A stretch of 64,000 nt of DNA, taken from Bacillus_BD oryzisoli_A (GTDB lineage: Bacteria > Bacillota > Bacilli > Bacillales > Cytobacillaceae). A model generated the notes under the pieces. It saw nothing but the letters and a program-made list of their open reading frames with translations. It was not told where the DNA came from and made no database searches. The DNA lies in NCBI RefSeq assembly GCF_043641075.1, contig NZ_JBHZRC010000003.1, forward strand, positions 186,001 to 250,000, written 5' to 3'. Of this stretch, positions 7,803 to 16,570 are shown one piece after another. Positions within the stretch are counted from its first letter, which is position 1. Each line of letters opens with the position of its first letter. Made by a program: the position numbers and the translations under genes.

Positions 7803-9047
7803 TCACGAAGCACTGGCTTCTTCACTCTTTTTAGTAAGTAATTCACCTTTTTCAAAGTTTATCGTTAAAAGAGCAACCGCACATATAAAGGCAAATATTA
7901 TTAGCATCCAAAATGCGGCATTAAACGAGCCGTTAAATGCTTCAACGATAAATCCAATGGCAAGAGGCGTGATAAAACCAGCAAGCTGCCCGCCTGTGTT
8001 AACCAGACCCATACCAGAACCTGCGACAGCGGATGGTAAATTTTTCAATACTAATGCTGGTAGTAAAATAATGATGAACGAAATAATTAGCATAATGACC
8101 GTTTGATAAATGATAAAAGAAGTTACAGTTGAGGCAGTAAACATAAGGTAAAGAAGAATGGAAATCAATACACACGCAAAAGCCCCTACAATTTTTTCGC
8201 GTCCTTTTGCTAATTTGTCAATCAAATACCCACTTAAATAAATACCTACAAGCTGTGCTACCCCTGGAATCGTTTGCAGCCAACCTAATGAAACTAAATC
8301 GAGACCGCGTACATCCACCAAATAGGTAGGAAGCCATGTGGCAAGACCCCAGTTAACCGCGTATAAGGAAAAATAAGCAATAAATAAATTGAGCATCATG
8401 GGTGTCTGAAACAGCATTTTAAACGATCCCTTTTTAACCCCATTAGAAACCTGTTTATTTTCCGTATCAGGACTGTTTGGAAGCTTGATCACATACCAAT
8501 ATAAAGCGGCAATAATCGCACCTATGAAACCGATGATGACAAACGTGGTACGCCAGCCAATTGTGGAGAGTAATGTAACAGAAAGTACTGGGATAATAAG
8601 TGCAACAATTCCGCCAGATGATAGCATGATAGACATGGCCCCAGCCCGTTTCTCTTTTGGAAACGCTTGTGAGATGATTTTTGAGCTGGCAGGTTGAAAT
8701 CCTCCCTCTCCAATCCCAAACAAGAAACGTATCACAATCATGGAAACCATTGACCATGCCGCACCAGTTAGACCAGTAAAAATGGACCACATAACGACGG
8801 ACGTGATCAGAACCTTCCTAGCTCCAAACCGATCAGCAAGCCAACCCCCAGGCAGCTGCATAATTGCATATCCCGCGAAAAAACTACTGAGTAGGAGTCC
8901 TGTCGATGAAGCGTTCAGATTCAAGTCTTCCGTAATGTGCAAGACAGCATAATTCATAATATATCGATCCAAATTCCCTAATGCCCAGCCTAAAAAAAGT
9001 AAAGCTAAAAACCAATTTCTTCTGCGTGATGACACCAATTCTACCAT
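7803..9047 (-). CDS. MFS transporter, anion:cation symporter (ACS) type
   Basis: A 414-residue, 12-helix major facilitator. The signature DRFGARKV after helix 2 (GGWLADRFGARKV) and the opening RNWFLALLFLGWALGNLDRYIMNYA are typical of the ACS family, which imports organic anions such as hydroxyphenylacetate, galactonate or glucarate. It is cotranscribed with the AbgB-like hydrolase and preceded by a 394-bp regulatory gap with palindromes. The ATG at 9047 touches its GGGAG site. A TTG at 9038 has better spacing and may be the true start. The substrate is unknown. The hydrolase partner suggests an amide-linked organic acid. Confidence 0.75.
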   Translation of the reverse strand: MVELVSSRRRNWFLALLFLGWALGNLDRYIMNYAVLHITEDLNLNASSTGLLLSSFFAGYAIMQLPGGWLADRFGARKVLITSVVMWSIFTGLTGAAWSMVSMIVIRFLFGIGEGGFQPASSKIISQAFPKEKRAGAMSIMLSSGGIVALIIPVLSVTLLSTIGWRTTFVIIGFIGAIIAALYWYVIKLPNSPDTENKQVSNGVKKGSFKMLFQTPMMLNLFIAYFSLYAVNWGLATWLPTYLVDVRGLDLVSLGWLQTIPGVAQLVGIYLSGYLIDKLAKGREKIVGAFACVLISILLYLMFTASTVTSFIIYQTVIMLIISFIIILLPALVLKNLPSAVAGSGMGLVNTGGQLAGFITPLAIGFIVEAFNGSFNAAFWMLIIFAFICAVALLTINFEKGELLTKKSEEASAS

Positions 9048-9273
9048 CTCCCTTATTTCATCTTTTAGTGTTGCATACGACTATAAGATAAAAGCTAGTT
9101 TCTTTCATAAACTTCAACAGAATTCCCCAGCTATTTTCCCCTAAAAAGTAATGTTTTCTTTCAGAAAAATAATCATGAGGTTAAAGCTTAATATGAACTT
9201 TCGGAATCCTATAAGCCCCTGCTGTTAAAGCTAGCTCTCTATCTTTCATGCATTTACATAGAATTTATATAAC

Positions 9274-9303
9274 TTAACGAACTATTAACGAATTATTCGT
9301 TAA
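9274..9303. promoter_or_regulatory. Palindromic operator candidate plus half-site
   Basis: A 19-bp perfect dyad TTAACGAAT-T-ATTCGTTAA (9285-9303) has an extra half-site TTAACGAA at 9274-9281, 11 bases away on the same strand. It lies about 230 bases ahead of the MFS-hydrolase operon and beyond the end of the regulator gene, as expected for a regulator-binding site. The binding protein is inferred, not shown. Confidence 0.45.
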
Positions 9304-9316
9304 TTAAATATTACGT

Positions 9317-9362
9317 AATATTCTCAATCATATCAATAGTTTTTTGAATGATTGAGAATATT
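9317..9362. promoter_or_regulatory. 15-bp inverted repeat in regulatory gap
   Basis: Perfect 15-base arms (9317-9331 and 9348-9362) with a 16-base loop. It could be a second operator or a weak terminator. It lies between the regulator's own terminator and the dyad at 9285. Confidence 0.4.
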
Positions 9363-9416
9363 GGAAAAAATAGGCAACATTGTCCAATCGGTTATATATA
9401 GCTTAATAGGCAAAAA

Positions 9417-9447
9417 AAATAAGCATTGTATAATCAAATGCTTATTT
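9417..9447 (-). terminator. Intrinsic terminator overlapping the regulator stop codon
   Basis: Stem AATAAGCATT/AATGCTTATT, followed leftwards by eight T residues. It begins within the last codons of the gene at 9442-10743. Confidence 0.8.
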
Positions 9448-10743
9448 CAACTTATATACTTTTATTGGCCTTCCTCGAGTATGTGGTGACTCCTCACCGA
9501 TATAGTCTGCCAAATTCACTTTACACAAATCTGCTACAATCTTTTGGGCATACCGTTCACTCATCTGTAGGTTGATGGCTAAATCCTTCGTTGTGAATCC
9601 ATTCCAACCCATTCTTCGAATTAATGCCTCAATTTTCTTATACGTTTTAACACTTATATTTCCTTTATTTAGTTTCTCCAAAAATTCTTTATCATCCGTT
9701 CGATAGACATAAGTGAGTTCCTCTTCCTGTCCGACTGACTCAATCATCGTCCCATCATCCTGAATAATCGTAATCTTCTTTGCTTCCTTTTCCTTCGATT
9801 GACGAAGTGCACGATGAGCATTCATTTCTGAAAAATAAAGTGTTTGCCCATACCCAATCCCTGCTGCAACAGCAGTGTTTGATTCGATTGACAAGCTTTC
9901 AATTTTCTCCTGGATGCTCTGAATTTCTCTTTCAATGACCCCTCTAGAGCTGAAAATCGTATATCTTCCGTTTCCTTGTTCAAAAAGCGACCCACCTAAA
10001 TTTTCGCATAGCTGAATGAGCAGTTCTTTGAGTCGAAGCTCTAAATAATGAATTTGATAAGGTTTTTTCAGCTTCTCTTGAATATGGTCAAAATCTATCA
10101 CTTCAATCATGACAACACCGATTTGAGTCTCTTTATAGTATGATGTCTTGATTTTTTCAAAAAAGATTCGAATCGTTTGAAAGATTTCAATCCGAGTGGG
10201 TGACATCCAATAGGCTGGAACACCCGCTTCTTGAAGGGCCTGATTGACAGTTGGGTAACAGGTTAAAGCACCTTCTGTCTTTTGTTGCTTCCATAAATCA
10301 TAATGGAAACGAAACAATTCATTAGGGTCAATCTCTGCATCGAAGGTCTTCACATAAAGGTCCTTTATGGTCATTTTCAAGTGCTCCACGCCTTCTCCTT
10401 CTGCATTATGATTGGACTGAAACATATCAATACTAGCCTGATTTAATAATTTCCCTTGGGAATAAGAGAGCTCCATGAGTCCTTTATAAATGCTCGATTC
10501 CGTAGAAAAGATATACACTAGATTTTCATCTGACGGGAGCAGTTTTTTTGCAATCGTATAGGGGATATTTCCCGAAAAAAGCCAAAAATCCACTCGCTGA
10601 TCATAACTCAAGATAATTTCCTTTATTTCACTTGTTTCATTATAGGCCAAGGGGATAAACTCCATCTCTTGTTCCATTTCTTTTGCCATCTCAAGAATTC
10701 GATTTACTGACAAACTCGGGCCAACAATACCGATTCTAAACAT
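9442..10743 (-). CDS. Transcriptional regulator with cyclase-like domain and winged helix
   Basis: A 433-residue protein whose C-terminus (about 365-433) reads as a helix-turn-helix with wing: a KTYKKIEALIRRMGWNGFTTKDLAINL recognition region (residues ~363-389) and a basic tail RGRPIKVYKLK. The centre (about 205-315: GVVMIEVIDFDHIQ, LGGSLFEQGNGRYTIFSS, AAGIGYGQTLYFSEMNAHRALR) follows the strand-helix order of a GGDEF/GTP-cyclohydrolase-III-like domain but lacks the catalytic signature, so it may sense a nucleotide instead of making one. The N-terminal 100 residues resemble a small ligand-binding fold (FRIGIVGPSLSVNRILEMAKE). It ends 395 bases from the start of the MFS-AbgB operon, in the same direction, and probably controls it. 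Confidence 0.6.
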   Translation of the reverse strand: MFRIGIVGPSLSVNRILEMAKEMEQEMEFIPLAYNETSEIKEIILSYDQRVDFWLFSGNIPYTIAKKLLPSDENLVYIFSTESSIYKGLMELSYSQGKLLNQASIDMFQSNHNAEGEGVEHLKMTIKDLYVKTFDAEIDPNELFRFHYDLWKQQKTEGALTCYPTVNQALQEAGVPAYWMSPTRIEIFQTIRIFFEKIKTSYYKETQIGVVMIEVIDFDHIQEKLKKPYQIHYLELRLKELLIQLCENLGGSLFEQGNGRYTIFSSRGVIEREIQSIQEKIESLSIESNTAVAAGIGYGQTLYFSEMNAHRALRQSKEKEAKKITIIQDDGTMIESVGQEEELTYVYRTDDKEFLEKLNKGNISVKTYKKIEALIRRMGWNGFTTKDLAINLQMSERYAQKIVADLCKVNLADYIGEESPHTRGRPIKVYKLK

Positions 10744-10806
10744 TACCGATTCCTACCTTCTTAGATTTACGCTCACGGGACCGCATCCCGCTATTTGTAA
10801 TTTCCT

Positions 10807-10826
10807 GTTCATCTTCTGTACATATA
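10807..10826 (+). promoter_or_regulatory. HssR-box-like direct repeat upstream of hrtBA
   Basis: GTTCATCTT-CT-GTACATATA is an imperfect direct repeat with an 11-base pitch. It closely resembles the GTTCATATT-N2-GTTCATATT site to which HssR binds ahead of hrtAB in Staphylococcus aureus. A possible -10 (TATACA) follows about 8 bases later, so the box would cover the -35 position, as expected for a response-regulator activator. It lies 40-60 bases upstream of the permease start. Confidence 0.6.
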
Positions 10827-10865
10827 CCGATTATACACTAAGGATGTCAAAATGAGTTTGGAGGT

Positions 10866-11906
10866 ATGATGATGAATATTGCTTGGAAAGAAATAAAGAA
10901 GAATAAGGGCAGGTTTTTGATTTTAGGCTCCATTGTATTTCTCGTTAGTTTATTAACATTTATGATATCTGGTTTGGCGAATGGATTATCACAGGACAAT
11001 GCAGCATTAATTAAGGATTTACCAGACGGACAGTTTTATATGACAAAAGAAGCTAATGAAACCTATAATCTATCAAGCATAGATAACCATACACAGGATC
11101 AAATATTAAAAAATCAACAGGATGCTACAGCATTATCGATCCAAATGGGACTTTTAACTAATCGTGAAAACAATCAGCTCAGCGTTGCATTTGTGACATC
11201 GACTCCTTCCCCATTGTTTCCAAAGGTCAATAAAGGAGAAATTATTCTCGATCGTTCACTAAAGGAAAACGGTATAAAAGTAGGAGATACTTTATTAAAT
11301 AATCAATTCAGCGGCACATTCACTGTAAAAGGTTTTGTTGACCAGAATAAATTCAGCCATGCCCCTGTAGCCTATATTGGCATAGAGGATTACAAGGAAA
11401 TGTACCGGACAGATAAAATGCAATTAATTTTTGTGCCTGGAGAGGATTCAGATCAGTCTTACGCTGGTTTACAATTTTTCTCGAAAAACGAGTTTCTCAA
11501 TACCATTGCGAGTTACAAAGCAGAACAAATGTCACTTTCGATGATTGTTTGGTTTTTAGTGGTCATAAGTGGGATGCTGTTTGCCATCTTTTTTTACATG
11601 ATGAACGTTCAAAAATTGGGTCTTTACGGTATTCTTAAAGCAATCGGCGTCAAAACAAGTACATTGTTCAAAATGATGTGGACACAGATGTTACTCATTA
11701 CAGTGATTTCGCTGGGTATCTCGATTGTGCTCAGTCAATCCTTTCACATGATAGCACCTAAAGGAATGCCATTCCATTTGACCTTTGAAACAACTGTTCA
11801 ATTGTCAATCGTATTTCTGGTAATTGGATTTTTGGGAGCTACTCTCTCAGGCTTACAGATCAAAAAAGTCGAACCCTTACAAGCGATACAACAAGGAGAG
11901 ATGTAA
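10866..11906 (+). CDS. hrtB: Heme efflux ABC transporter permease HrtB
   Basis: A 346-residue FtsX/MacB-type permease: one helix at residues 18-40, an extracytoplasmic domain of about 190 residues, and three helices in the last 120 residues (near 228-247, 270-292 and 312-332), ending KKVEPLQAIQQGEM as usual for this class. HrtB with HrtA removes excess heme from the membrane. The identity rests on architecture and, above all, on the downstream HssR/HssS pair and the HssR-like box upstream. The gene starts after a GGAGGT site and is followed by the ATPase after one base, so the four genes at 10866-14693 form one operon. Confidence 0.8.
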   Translation: MMMNIAWKEIKKNKGRFLILGSIVFLVSLLTFMISGLANGLSQDNAALIKDLPDGQFYMTKEANETYNLSSIDNHTQDQILKNQQDATALSIQMGLLTNRENNQLSVAFVTSTPSPLFPKVNKGEIILDRSLKENGIKVGDTLLNNQFSGTFTVKGFVDQNKFSHAPVAYIGIEDYKEMYRTDKMQLIFVPGEDSDQSYAGLQFFSKNEFLNTIASYKAEQMSLSMIVWFLVVISGMLFAIFFYMMNVQKLGLYGILKAIGVKTSTLFKMMWTQMLLITVISLGISIVLSQSFHMIAPKGMPFHLTFETTVQLSIVFLVIGFLGATLSGLQIKKVEPLQAIQQGEM

Positions 11907-11907
11907 C

Positions 11908-12588
11908 ATGACCATTTTTACAATAGATGAAATTAGAAAGTCATTTACAAATGGTGAAGTGAAGGAGGAGATATTAAAAGGAGTGAACCTATCTCTTAAT
12001 GAAGGGGAGATAACCGCACTAGTAGGTGCTTCAGGCTCTGGTAAAAGCACACTTCTTACAATCGCTGCCGGGCTCCAACCCGCTTCAGACGGTCAAGTGA
12101 TCTTTGAGGGAAAAAATATGACGTCTATGAGCTCTGAGCAAATTCGAAGGATACGGGCATATAAATTTGGCTTTGTCTTTCAATTTGCCCATCTCGTTCC
12201 TTTTCTCACCGTAGAAGAGCAACTAACGCTGATGCTGGATGTATCTGAATCAAAAATGAAGAAGCAGGAGCAAAAAAAGGAAATTGACAAAATACTATCA
12301 TTAGTTGGAATGGAGCACCGGAAACATGCCTATCCAGCTTCTTTATCCGGGGGAGAAAAACAGCGAGTCGCCATCGCCCGTGCCATTATCCATAAACCTA
12401 AAGTTCTTTTTGCAGATGAACCAACGGCAAGCTTGGATTCTAAACGGTCGAAGGATGTAATGACATTAATCCGGGATTTAACGAAGTCTCTAAATCTTAC
12501 TACACTCATGGTTACCCATGACGAAGATATGCTGTCATATGCTGATCATATTATTAAAATGAGCGATGGACAGGTTATGATAAGCTAA
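11908..12588 (+). CDS. hrtA: Heme efflux ABC transporter ATPase HrtA
   Basis: A 226-residue ABC ATPase of the MacB/LolD type. The Walker A GASGSGKST is at residues 40-48, the Q-loop is at FQFAHLVPF, the signature LSGGEKQR is near residue 140, the Walker B is LFADEPTASLD, and the switch His is in MVTHDED. The start is the ATG at 11908 with AAGGAGAG upstream. An in-frame extension into hrtB exists but would overlap that gene's coding end. It energises HrtB for heme export. The next gene (hssR) follows after 30 bases with its own AGGAGA site. Confidence 0.85.
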   Translation: MTIFTIDEIRKSFTNGEVKEEILKGVNLSLNEGEITALVGASGSGKSTLLTIAAGLQPASDGQVIFEGKNMTSMSSEQIRRIRAYKFGFVFQFAHLVPFLTVEEQLTLMLDVSESKMKKQEQKKEIDKILSLVGMEHRKHAYPASLSGGEKQRVAIARAIIHKPKVLFADEPTASLDSKRSKDVMTLIRDLTKSLNLTTLMVTHDEDMLSYADHIIKMSDGQVMIS

Positions 12589-12618
12589 AAGTCAATTCTT
12601 TCACAGGAGATTAAACGT

Positions 12619-13296
12619 ATGTCGAACATTCTAGTTGTTGATGATGATATTCATATTTTAAAACTAGTTTCCATCCATTTAACCGAAGAAGGCTATCATG
12701 TATTTCAAGCAAAAAACGGAATTGAAGCGTTGCAGACTCTTAGTACTGAGGTGTGTGATTTAGCTGTAGTGGATGTGATGATGCCTTTTATGGATGGCTA
12801 TTCTTTAACGAAGGAGATAAGAAAGCAGTATGATATTCCCGTCATTCTATTAACTGCCAAAAACCAAATCGAGGATAAGGAGCAAGGATTTCAAGCCGGA
12901 ACAGATGATTATTTAGTCAAGCCCTTTGAACCTAAGGAGTTAAGCTTTCGAATTAAGGCGTTGTTGCGGCGCTATGATCATGAATCTGATGGATCCCTTG
13001 TCCGGATTGGTAGTACAACAATTAATAAAAAAAGCTATGAAGTGAAGATGGGGGATCGAACCTTTCTTTTACCGTTAAAGGAATTTGAACTTTTATCCTA
13101 TTTATTCTCGAATCCGATGCAGGTCTTTACTAGAGATCACTTAATTGAACAGATTTGGGGTTTAGATTATGAAGGGGATGAGAGAACAGTAGATGTTCAT
13201 ATCAAAAGAATACGTGAGCGTTTTTCAAAAGTAACAGATGATTTCCAAATTAAAACTGTGCGCGGAGTTGGCTATTCATTGGAGGCCAAACACTGA
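12619..13296 (+). CDS. hssR: Heme-response regulator HssR
   Basis: A 225-residue OmpR/PhoB-type response regulator. The receiver domain (1-120) has the acidic pocket VVDDD, phospho-acceptor Asp52 (VVDVMMP) and Lys101 (YLVKPFE). A winged-helix domain covers about 128-222, with the family phrase YEGDERTVDVHIKRIRERF. This phrase and the GTDDYLVKPFEPKELSFRIKALLRRY linker closely match staphylococcal HssR as I remember it. It activates hrtBA when heme is in excess. The stop codon overlaps the hssS start by one base (translational coupling). Confidence 0.85.
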   Translation: MSNILVVDDDIHILKLVSIHLTEEGYHVFQAKNGIEALQTLSTEVCDLAVVDVMMPFMDGYSLTKEIRKQYDIPVILLTAKNQIEDKEQGFQAGTDDYLVKPFEPKELSFRIKALLRRYDHESDGSLVRIGSTTINKKSYEVKMGDRTFLLPLKEFELLSYLFSNPMQVFTRDHLIEQIWGLDYEGDERTVDVHIKRIRERFSKVTDDFQIKTVRGVGYSLEAKH

Positions 13297-14693
13297 TGAA
13301 ATCCCTTTATGTAAAATTTGTCGTCATTACGATTGGCATCATGATCATAAGCAGTATTCTTGCCTTTCTAGTATCTAATGCTTATTATCAGCAAAAAATA
13401 AAGCCTCTTAACGATCAAAAAAACACAGAGATTGCCTTGTCTATTGCTGCATTTGCTAAGGAACATCCAAGTATTATGTTAAAGGATTATTTAGAAAACA
13501 CAGCTGCAATGGGCTATCAAATATATTCAATTGACCAATCAGGGAATGAAGCGTTTTATGGTGCACCCTTCAGAGACAGCAATCTTTCTGCTTACACAAA
13601 AGAGAAGGTATTAAACGGAACTGTACATCATGGAATCCTACAGTTTCCGAAGAGAACATTTGTGACAGGATTTTTTGCTAACGAACTGCAGAATACGATT
13701 GGAGTTCCATTAAAGCATAATGGGAAAACCTATGCTCTTTTCATTCGACCGGATATTAAACTACTTTTTAACGAAATGCATTTTTTATTCGGATGGATTC
13801 TGATCTTATCGATTACATTGAGCATTGTGATGGTTCTTTTCAGTACAAAATATTTAGTAAAACCGATCACACACTTAACCAATGCAACCCAGTCTCTTGC
13901 AAACGGCAATTATCATGTAAAACTGAATATTCCCCGCCAGGATGAGCTTGGAAATCTAGCACGAAGTTTTTCGAAAATGGCTCAAAAGCTGGGACAAACG
14001 GAAGAGATGCGCAAGGAATTCATCTCGAATATTTCCCATGATATTCAGTCCCCTTTATCTAATATTAAGGGATATACGAACCTATTGGAAAATGAATCGA
14101 TAGGTCCAGAAGAAAGAGCACAATACATTTCAATCATTAATAGCGAAATTAGAAGACTTTCTACATTAACAAAACAATTATTACTTCTAGCCTCTTTAGA
14201 TCGAAATGAGGATATGTTGAAAAAAAGACCCTTCAACATAGGTCAGCAACTAAAGGAATTGATTCGAAACTATCAGTGGGTAATTAGCGAAAAAGGTCTC
14301 ATGCTTAGCTACACCTTACCTGATACAGAAATAATGGGCGACCCTTCCCTATTAAATACTGTCTGGGATAACCTTTTATCGAATGCCATTAAATATAATA
14401 AACCAAATGGAAGCATCGAAATCTCGATACAAGAAAGGAAAGAATCCGTCCTCATCACGTTTGAAGATACAGGTATAGGGCTGAAGCATACAGAAATAGA
14501 AAGGATTTTTGACCGCTTTTACCGGGCAGATCCAGCACGTACCAGAACGATTGAAGGCACAGGACTCGGACTATCCATTGCTGCCACCATCATTAGATTA
14601 CACGGAGGGCAAATAACTGTAACCAGCGAAGAGGGAGAAGGATCTGCTTTTATAGTGGAAATGAAAAAGAACCACGGGGACGGGTTCTGCTGA
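13296..14693 (+). CDS. hssS: Heme-sensing histidine kinase HssS
   Basis: A 465-residue membrane histidine kinase: helix 1 (about 8-28), an extracellular loop of about 130 residues, helix 2 (about 164-184), HAMP, then a kinase core with phospho-His248 (NISHDIQSP), N box (NLLSNAIKYN), and G boxes (DTGIGL, GTGLGLS). The loop carries the phrases FYGAPFRDSN, FVTGFFANE, NTIGV and FIRPDI, which match HssS of S. aureus. It senses heme at the membrane and phosphorylates HssR. The final seven residues (NHGDGFC) and the stop are encoded by a copy of the dispersed CCACGGGGACGG repeat, so the native C-terminus has been replaced or trimmed. Confidence 0.85.
   Translation: MKSLYVKFVVITIGIMIISSILAFLVSNAYYQQKIKPLNDQKNTEIALSIAAFAKEHPSIMLKDYLENTAAMGYQIYSIDQSGNEAFYGAPFRDSNLSAYTKEKVLNGTVHHGILQFPKRTFVTGFFANELQNTIGVPLKHNGKTYALFIRPDIKLLFNEMHFLFGWILILSITLSIVMVLFSTKYLVKPITHLTNATQSLANGNYHVKLNIPRQDELGNLARSFSKMAQKLGQTEEMRKEFISNISHDIQSPLSNIKGYTNLLENESIGPEERAQYISIINSEIRRLSTLTKQLLLLASLDRNEDMLKKRPFNIGQQLKELIRNYQWVISEKGLMLSYTLPDTEIMGDPSLLNTVWDNLLSNAIKYNKPNGSIEISIQERKESVLITFEDTGIGLKHTEIERIFDRFYRADPARTRTIEGTGLGLSIAATIIRLHGGQITVTSEEGEGSAFIVEMKKNHGDGFC
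14671..14690 (+). repeat. Family A repeat copy forming the end of hssS
   Basis: ACCACGGGGACGGGTTCT is a clear copy of the dispersed element. It encodes the last residues of hssS. An inverted copy lies at 14784-14804, so the pair brackets the hssS terminator. Confidence 0.65.
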
Positions 14694-14695
14694 AT

Positions 14696-14747
14696 AAAAA
14701 GGAAAGCTCTGTGATTGAATAAAATCCTAGCAGAGCTTTCCTTTTTT
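14696..14747. terminator. Bidirectional terminator between hssS and the chemoreceptor
   Basis: Stem AAAAAGGAAAGCTCTG/CAGAGCTTTCCTTTTTT with a 19-base loop. T-runs occur on both strands, serving the convergent hssS (rightward) and chemoreceptor (leftward) genes. Confidence 0.85.
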
Positions 14748-14783
14748 ATTGTGATTATGAATGTGAATATAGGTCGGACCAAG

Positions 14784-14804
14784 GTAGCCGTCCCCGTGGC
14801 TCAC
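14784..14804 (-). repeat. Family A repeat copy, inverted partner
   Basis: GTAGCCGTCCCCGTGGCTCAC is the reverse-oriented mate of the copy at 14671-14690. It lies three bases past the chemoreceptor stop codon. Confidence 0.65.
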
Positions 14805-14806
14805 TT

Positions 14807-16570
14807 TTATATTTTAAATTGGCGTACTAATTCGTTTAGCTCTTCTGCGACACGGGCGAGATCATTTGATCGTTTGGCCACTTCTTCCATCGAGCTGCTT
14901 GTTTGTTGAGAAGAGGCAGAGGTTTGTTCAATGCCGGCAGCCGATTCCTCAGCCGTTGCGGCAATTTCTTGAATCGATTGATTCATCTCTTGAGATTTGG
15001 AAGTAATGGCAGATAGATTTCCCGTTATTGTATTAATACTGCTTGCCATTTCCGTTACAAAGGTACTGATCACATTAAAGGTATCATCCGTCGTTTTTAT
15101 TTCCTTTGAACCCTTCTCAACCTCTTTGTATCCTTCGTTTAAGGATTCGGTTACAAGATGGAGTTCACCTTGAATATGATTGACAATCCCTGTAATATCC
15201 GTAACAGAAATAGATACTTGTTCAGCGAGCTTTCTAACCTCCGTTGCAACAACAGAGAATCCTTTTCCATGCTCGCCTGCTCTAGCCGCTTCAATCGCTG
15301 CATTCAAGGCAAGCAGGTTCGTTTGGTCTGCCACAGCATGAATCACATCAACCAATTTGGAAATTTCCTTTGATTGAGAATTTAACTCTTTTACCTTTTC
15401 GACCGCCTCTTTGACAATTGAATCAATCTTAGTCATTTGCTTGGTAGAGGAATCCATCAATTGCTTTCCTTCATTCGTCATTCCCAATACTTCATTTGAT
15501 GCAAGCTGGATTAATCCGACATTTTGATTTGTTTCTTGAACCTTTTCGGTAAATTCCCCCATGACCATTGACAATTCACCTGATCGGCTTGCCTGCATCT
15601 CCGAACCCGCAGCTAATTCCTGCATCGTCACAGCCACCTGTTCAGAACCCGTTGTCACTTCATTAGATGATTGCGTTAATTCTTCACTTTGACTCGTCAT
15701 CATATCAGATGCATTTGCAATCTTGATCATCATTTCCTTTAACCTAGCCTGCATGTCATTCATCGCATCTGCGAGCCGTTTTGTTTCATCATTTGTTTTA
15801 ATCTGGACAGCTTCCTGCGACAGATCACCCTTTGAAAGCAGATTCATACGTTCGGTTACTTGACTGATTGGCCAGGAAATATGGTTAGCAAACAGCCAAA
15901 TAATCACGATTCCAATAACCAAAGTAATTCCCATGACAATCAAGTTTAACTGAATGATATCATTAGCTGGCTGATTGAAATCCATCATAAAAGTACTTGC
16001 ATTAATAACCCAGCCCCAATGTGGATCAATCTTGACATAGGTTACTTTTTTTGCAATCTGTTCCTGATCATTTGGCAGAGGAAATTCATAGTATACAAAC
16101 CCTCCCCCATTCTTTCCCGTTTTTATAATTTCTTGCGCAAACTTCACTCCATTAGGGTCTTCTTTATCCCAGATATTTTCTCCTTCTCGATACGGGTGTG
16201 CGATTTCATTCCCTTGTTCATCCAGGACAAATAAATATCCATTTTTCCCCAAATCAATATTTTCATTAATTGGCCTTGTACCATCTTCCGCTCGTTTCCC
16301 CAACATGTACTCTTTTACCTGTTCCTGAGCATCATTTAAAGAGAGGGCACCGGCCTCCACATCTTTATTAACAGCATCGATAAATGCTAACGTCATCTCT
16401 ACACTATTTTTTAGATTTGTCTCACCAAGCTCATCAAGACTAGAAGCACTTTTTTGATAGCTAACCACGCCGAGGATAATCATCGGAATCGTAAGCAGCA
16501 GAATCGAAATCGTGAAAAGCTTCATTTTAATTGTTGGATTAAATTTTTTCATGAAGGAATTAAGTTTCAT
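14807..16570 (-). CDS. Methyl-accepting chemotaxis protein with Cache domain
   Basis: A 587-residue chemoreceptor. Helix 1 is near residues 17-38. A single Cache-type sensor domain follows (about 40-200; LGKNGYLFVLDEQGNEIAHP, DPHWGWVINASTF). Helix 2 is near 207-227, then HAMP, and a long coiled-coil signalling domain with the conserved hairpin tip AVADQTNLLALNAAIEAARAG. The Cache part resembles sCache_2 sensors for small organic acids. The ligand cannot be assigned. I chose the ATG at 16570 (AAAAGGTG seven bases upstream) over the upstream GTG at 16579, which overlaps that site. It is a single leftward gene with its own terminator. No chemotaxis kinase genes are nearby, so it works with the chromosomal Che system. 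Confidence 0.85.
   Translation of the reverse strand: MKLNSFMKKFNPTIKMKLFTISILLLTIPMIILGVVSYQKSASSLDELGETNLKNSVEMTLAFIDAVNKDVEAGALSLNDAQEQVKEYMLGKRAEDGTRPINENIDLGKNGYLFVLDEQGNEIAHPYREGENIWDKEDPNGVKFAQEIIKTGKNGGGFVYYEFPLPNDQEQIAKKVTYVKIDPHWGWVINASTFMMDFNQPANDIIQLNLIVMGITLVIGIVIIWLFANHISWPISQVTERMNLLSKGDLSQEAVQIKTNDETKRLADAMNDMQARLKEMMIKIANASDMMTSQSEELTQSSNEVTTGSEQVAVTMQELAAGSEMQASRSGELSMVMGEFTEKVQETNQNVGLIQLASNEVLGMTNEGKQLMDSSTKQMTKIDSIVKEAVEKVKELNSQSKEISKLVDVIHAVADQTNLLALNAAIEAARAGEHGKGFSVVATEVRKLAEQVSISVTDITGIVNHIQGELHLVTESLNEGYKEVEKGSKEIKTTDDTFNVISTFVTEMASSINTITGNLSAITSKSQEMNQSIQEIAATAEESAAGIEQTSASSQQTSSSMEEVAKRSNDLARVAEELNELVRQFKI

Noticed and set aside
10771..10797. ACGGGACCGCATCCCG as a family A repeat
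   Set aside because: It shares only a short GC-rich palindrome and lacks the GACGGTTC core, so I did not count it.
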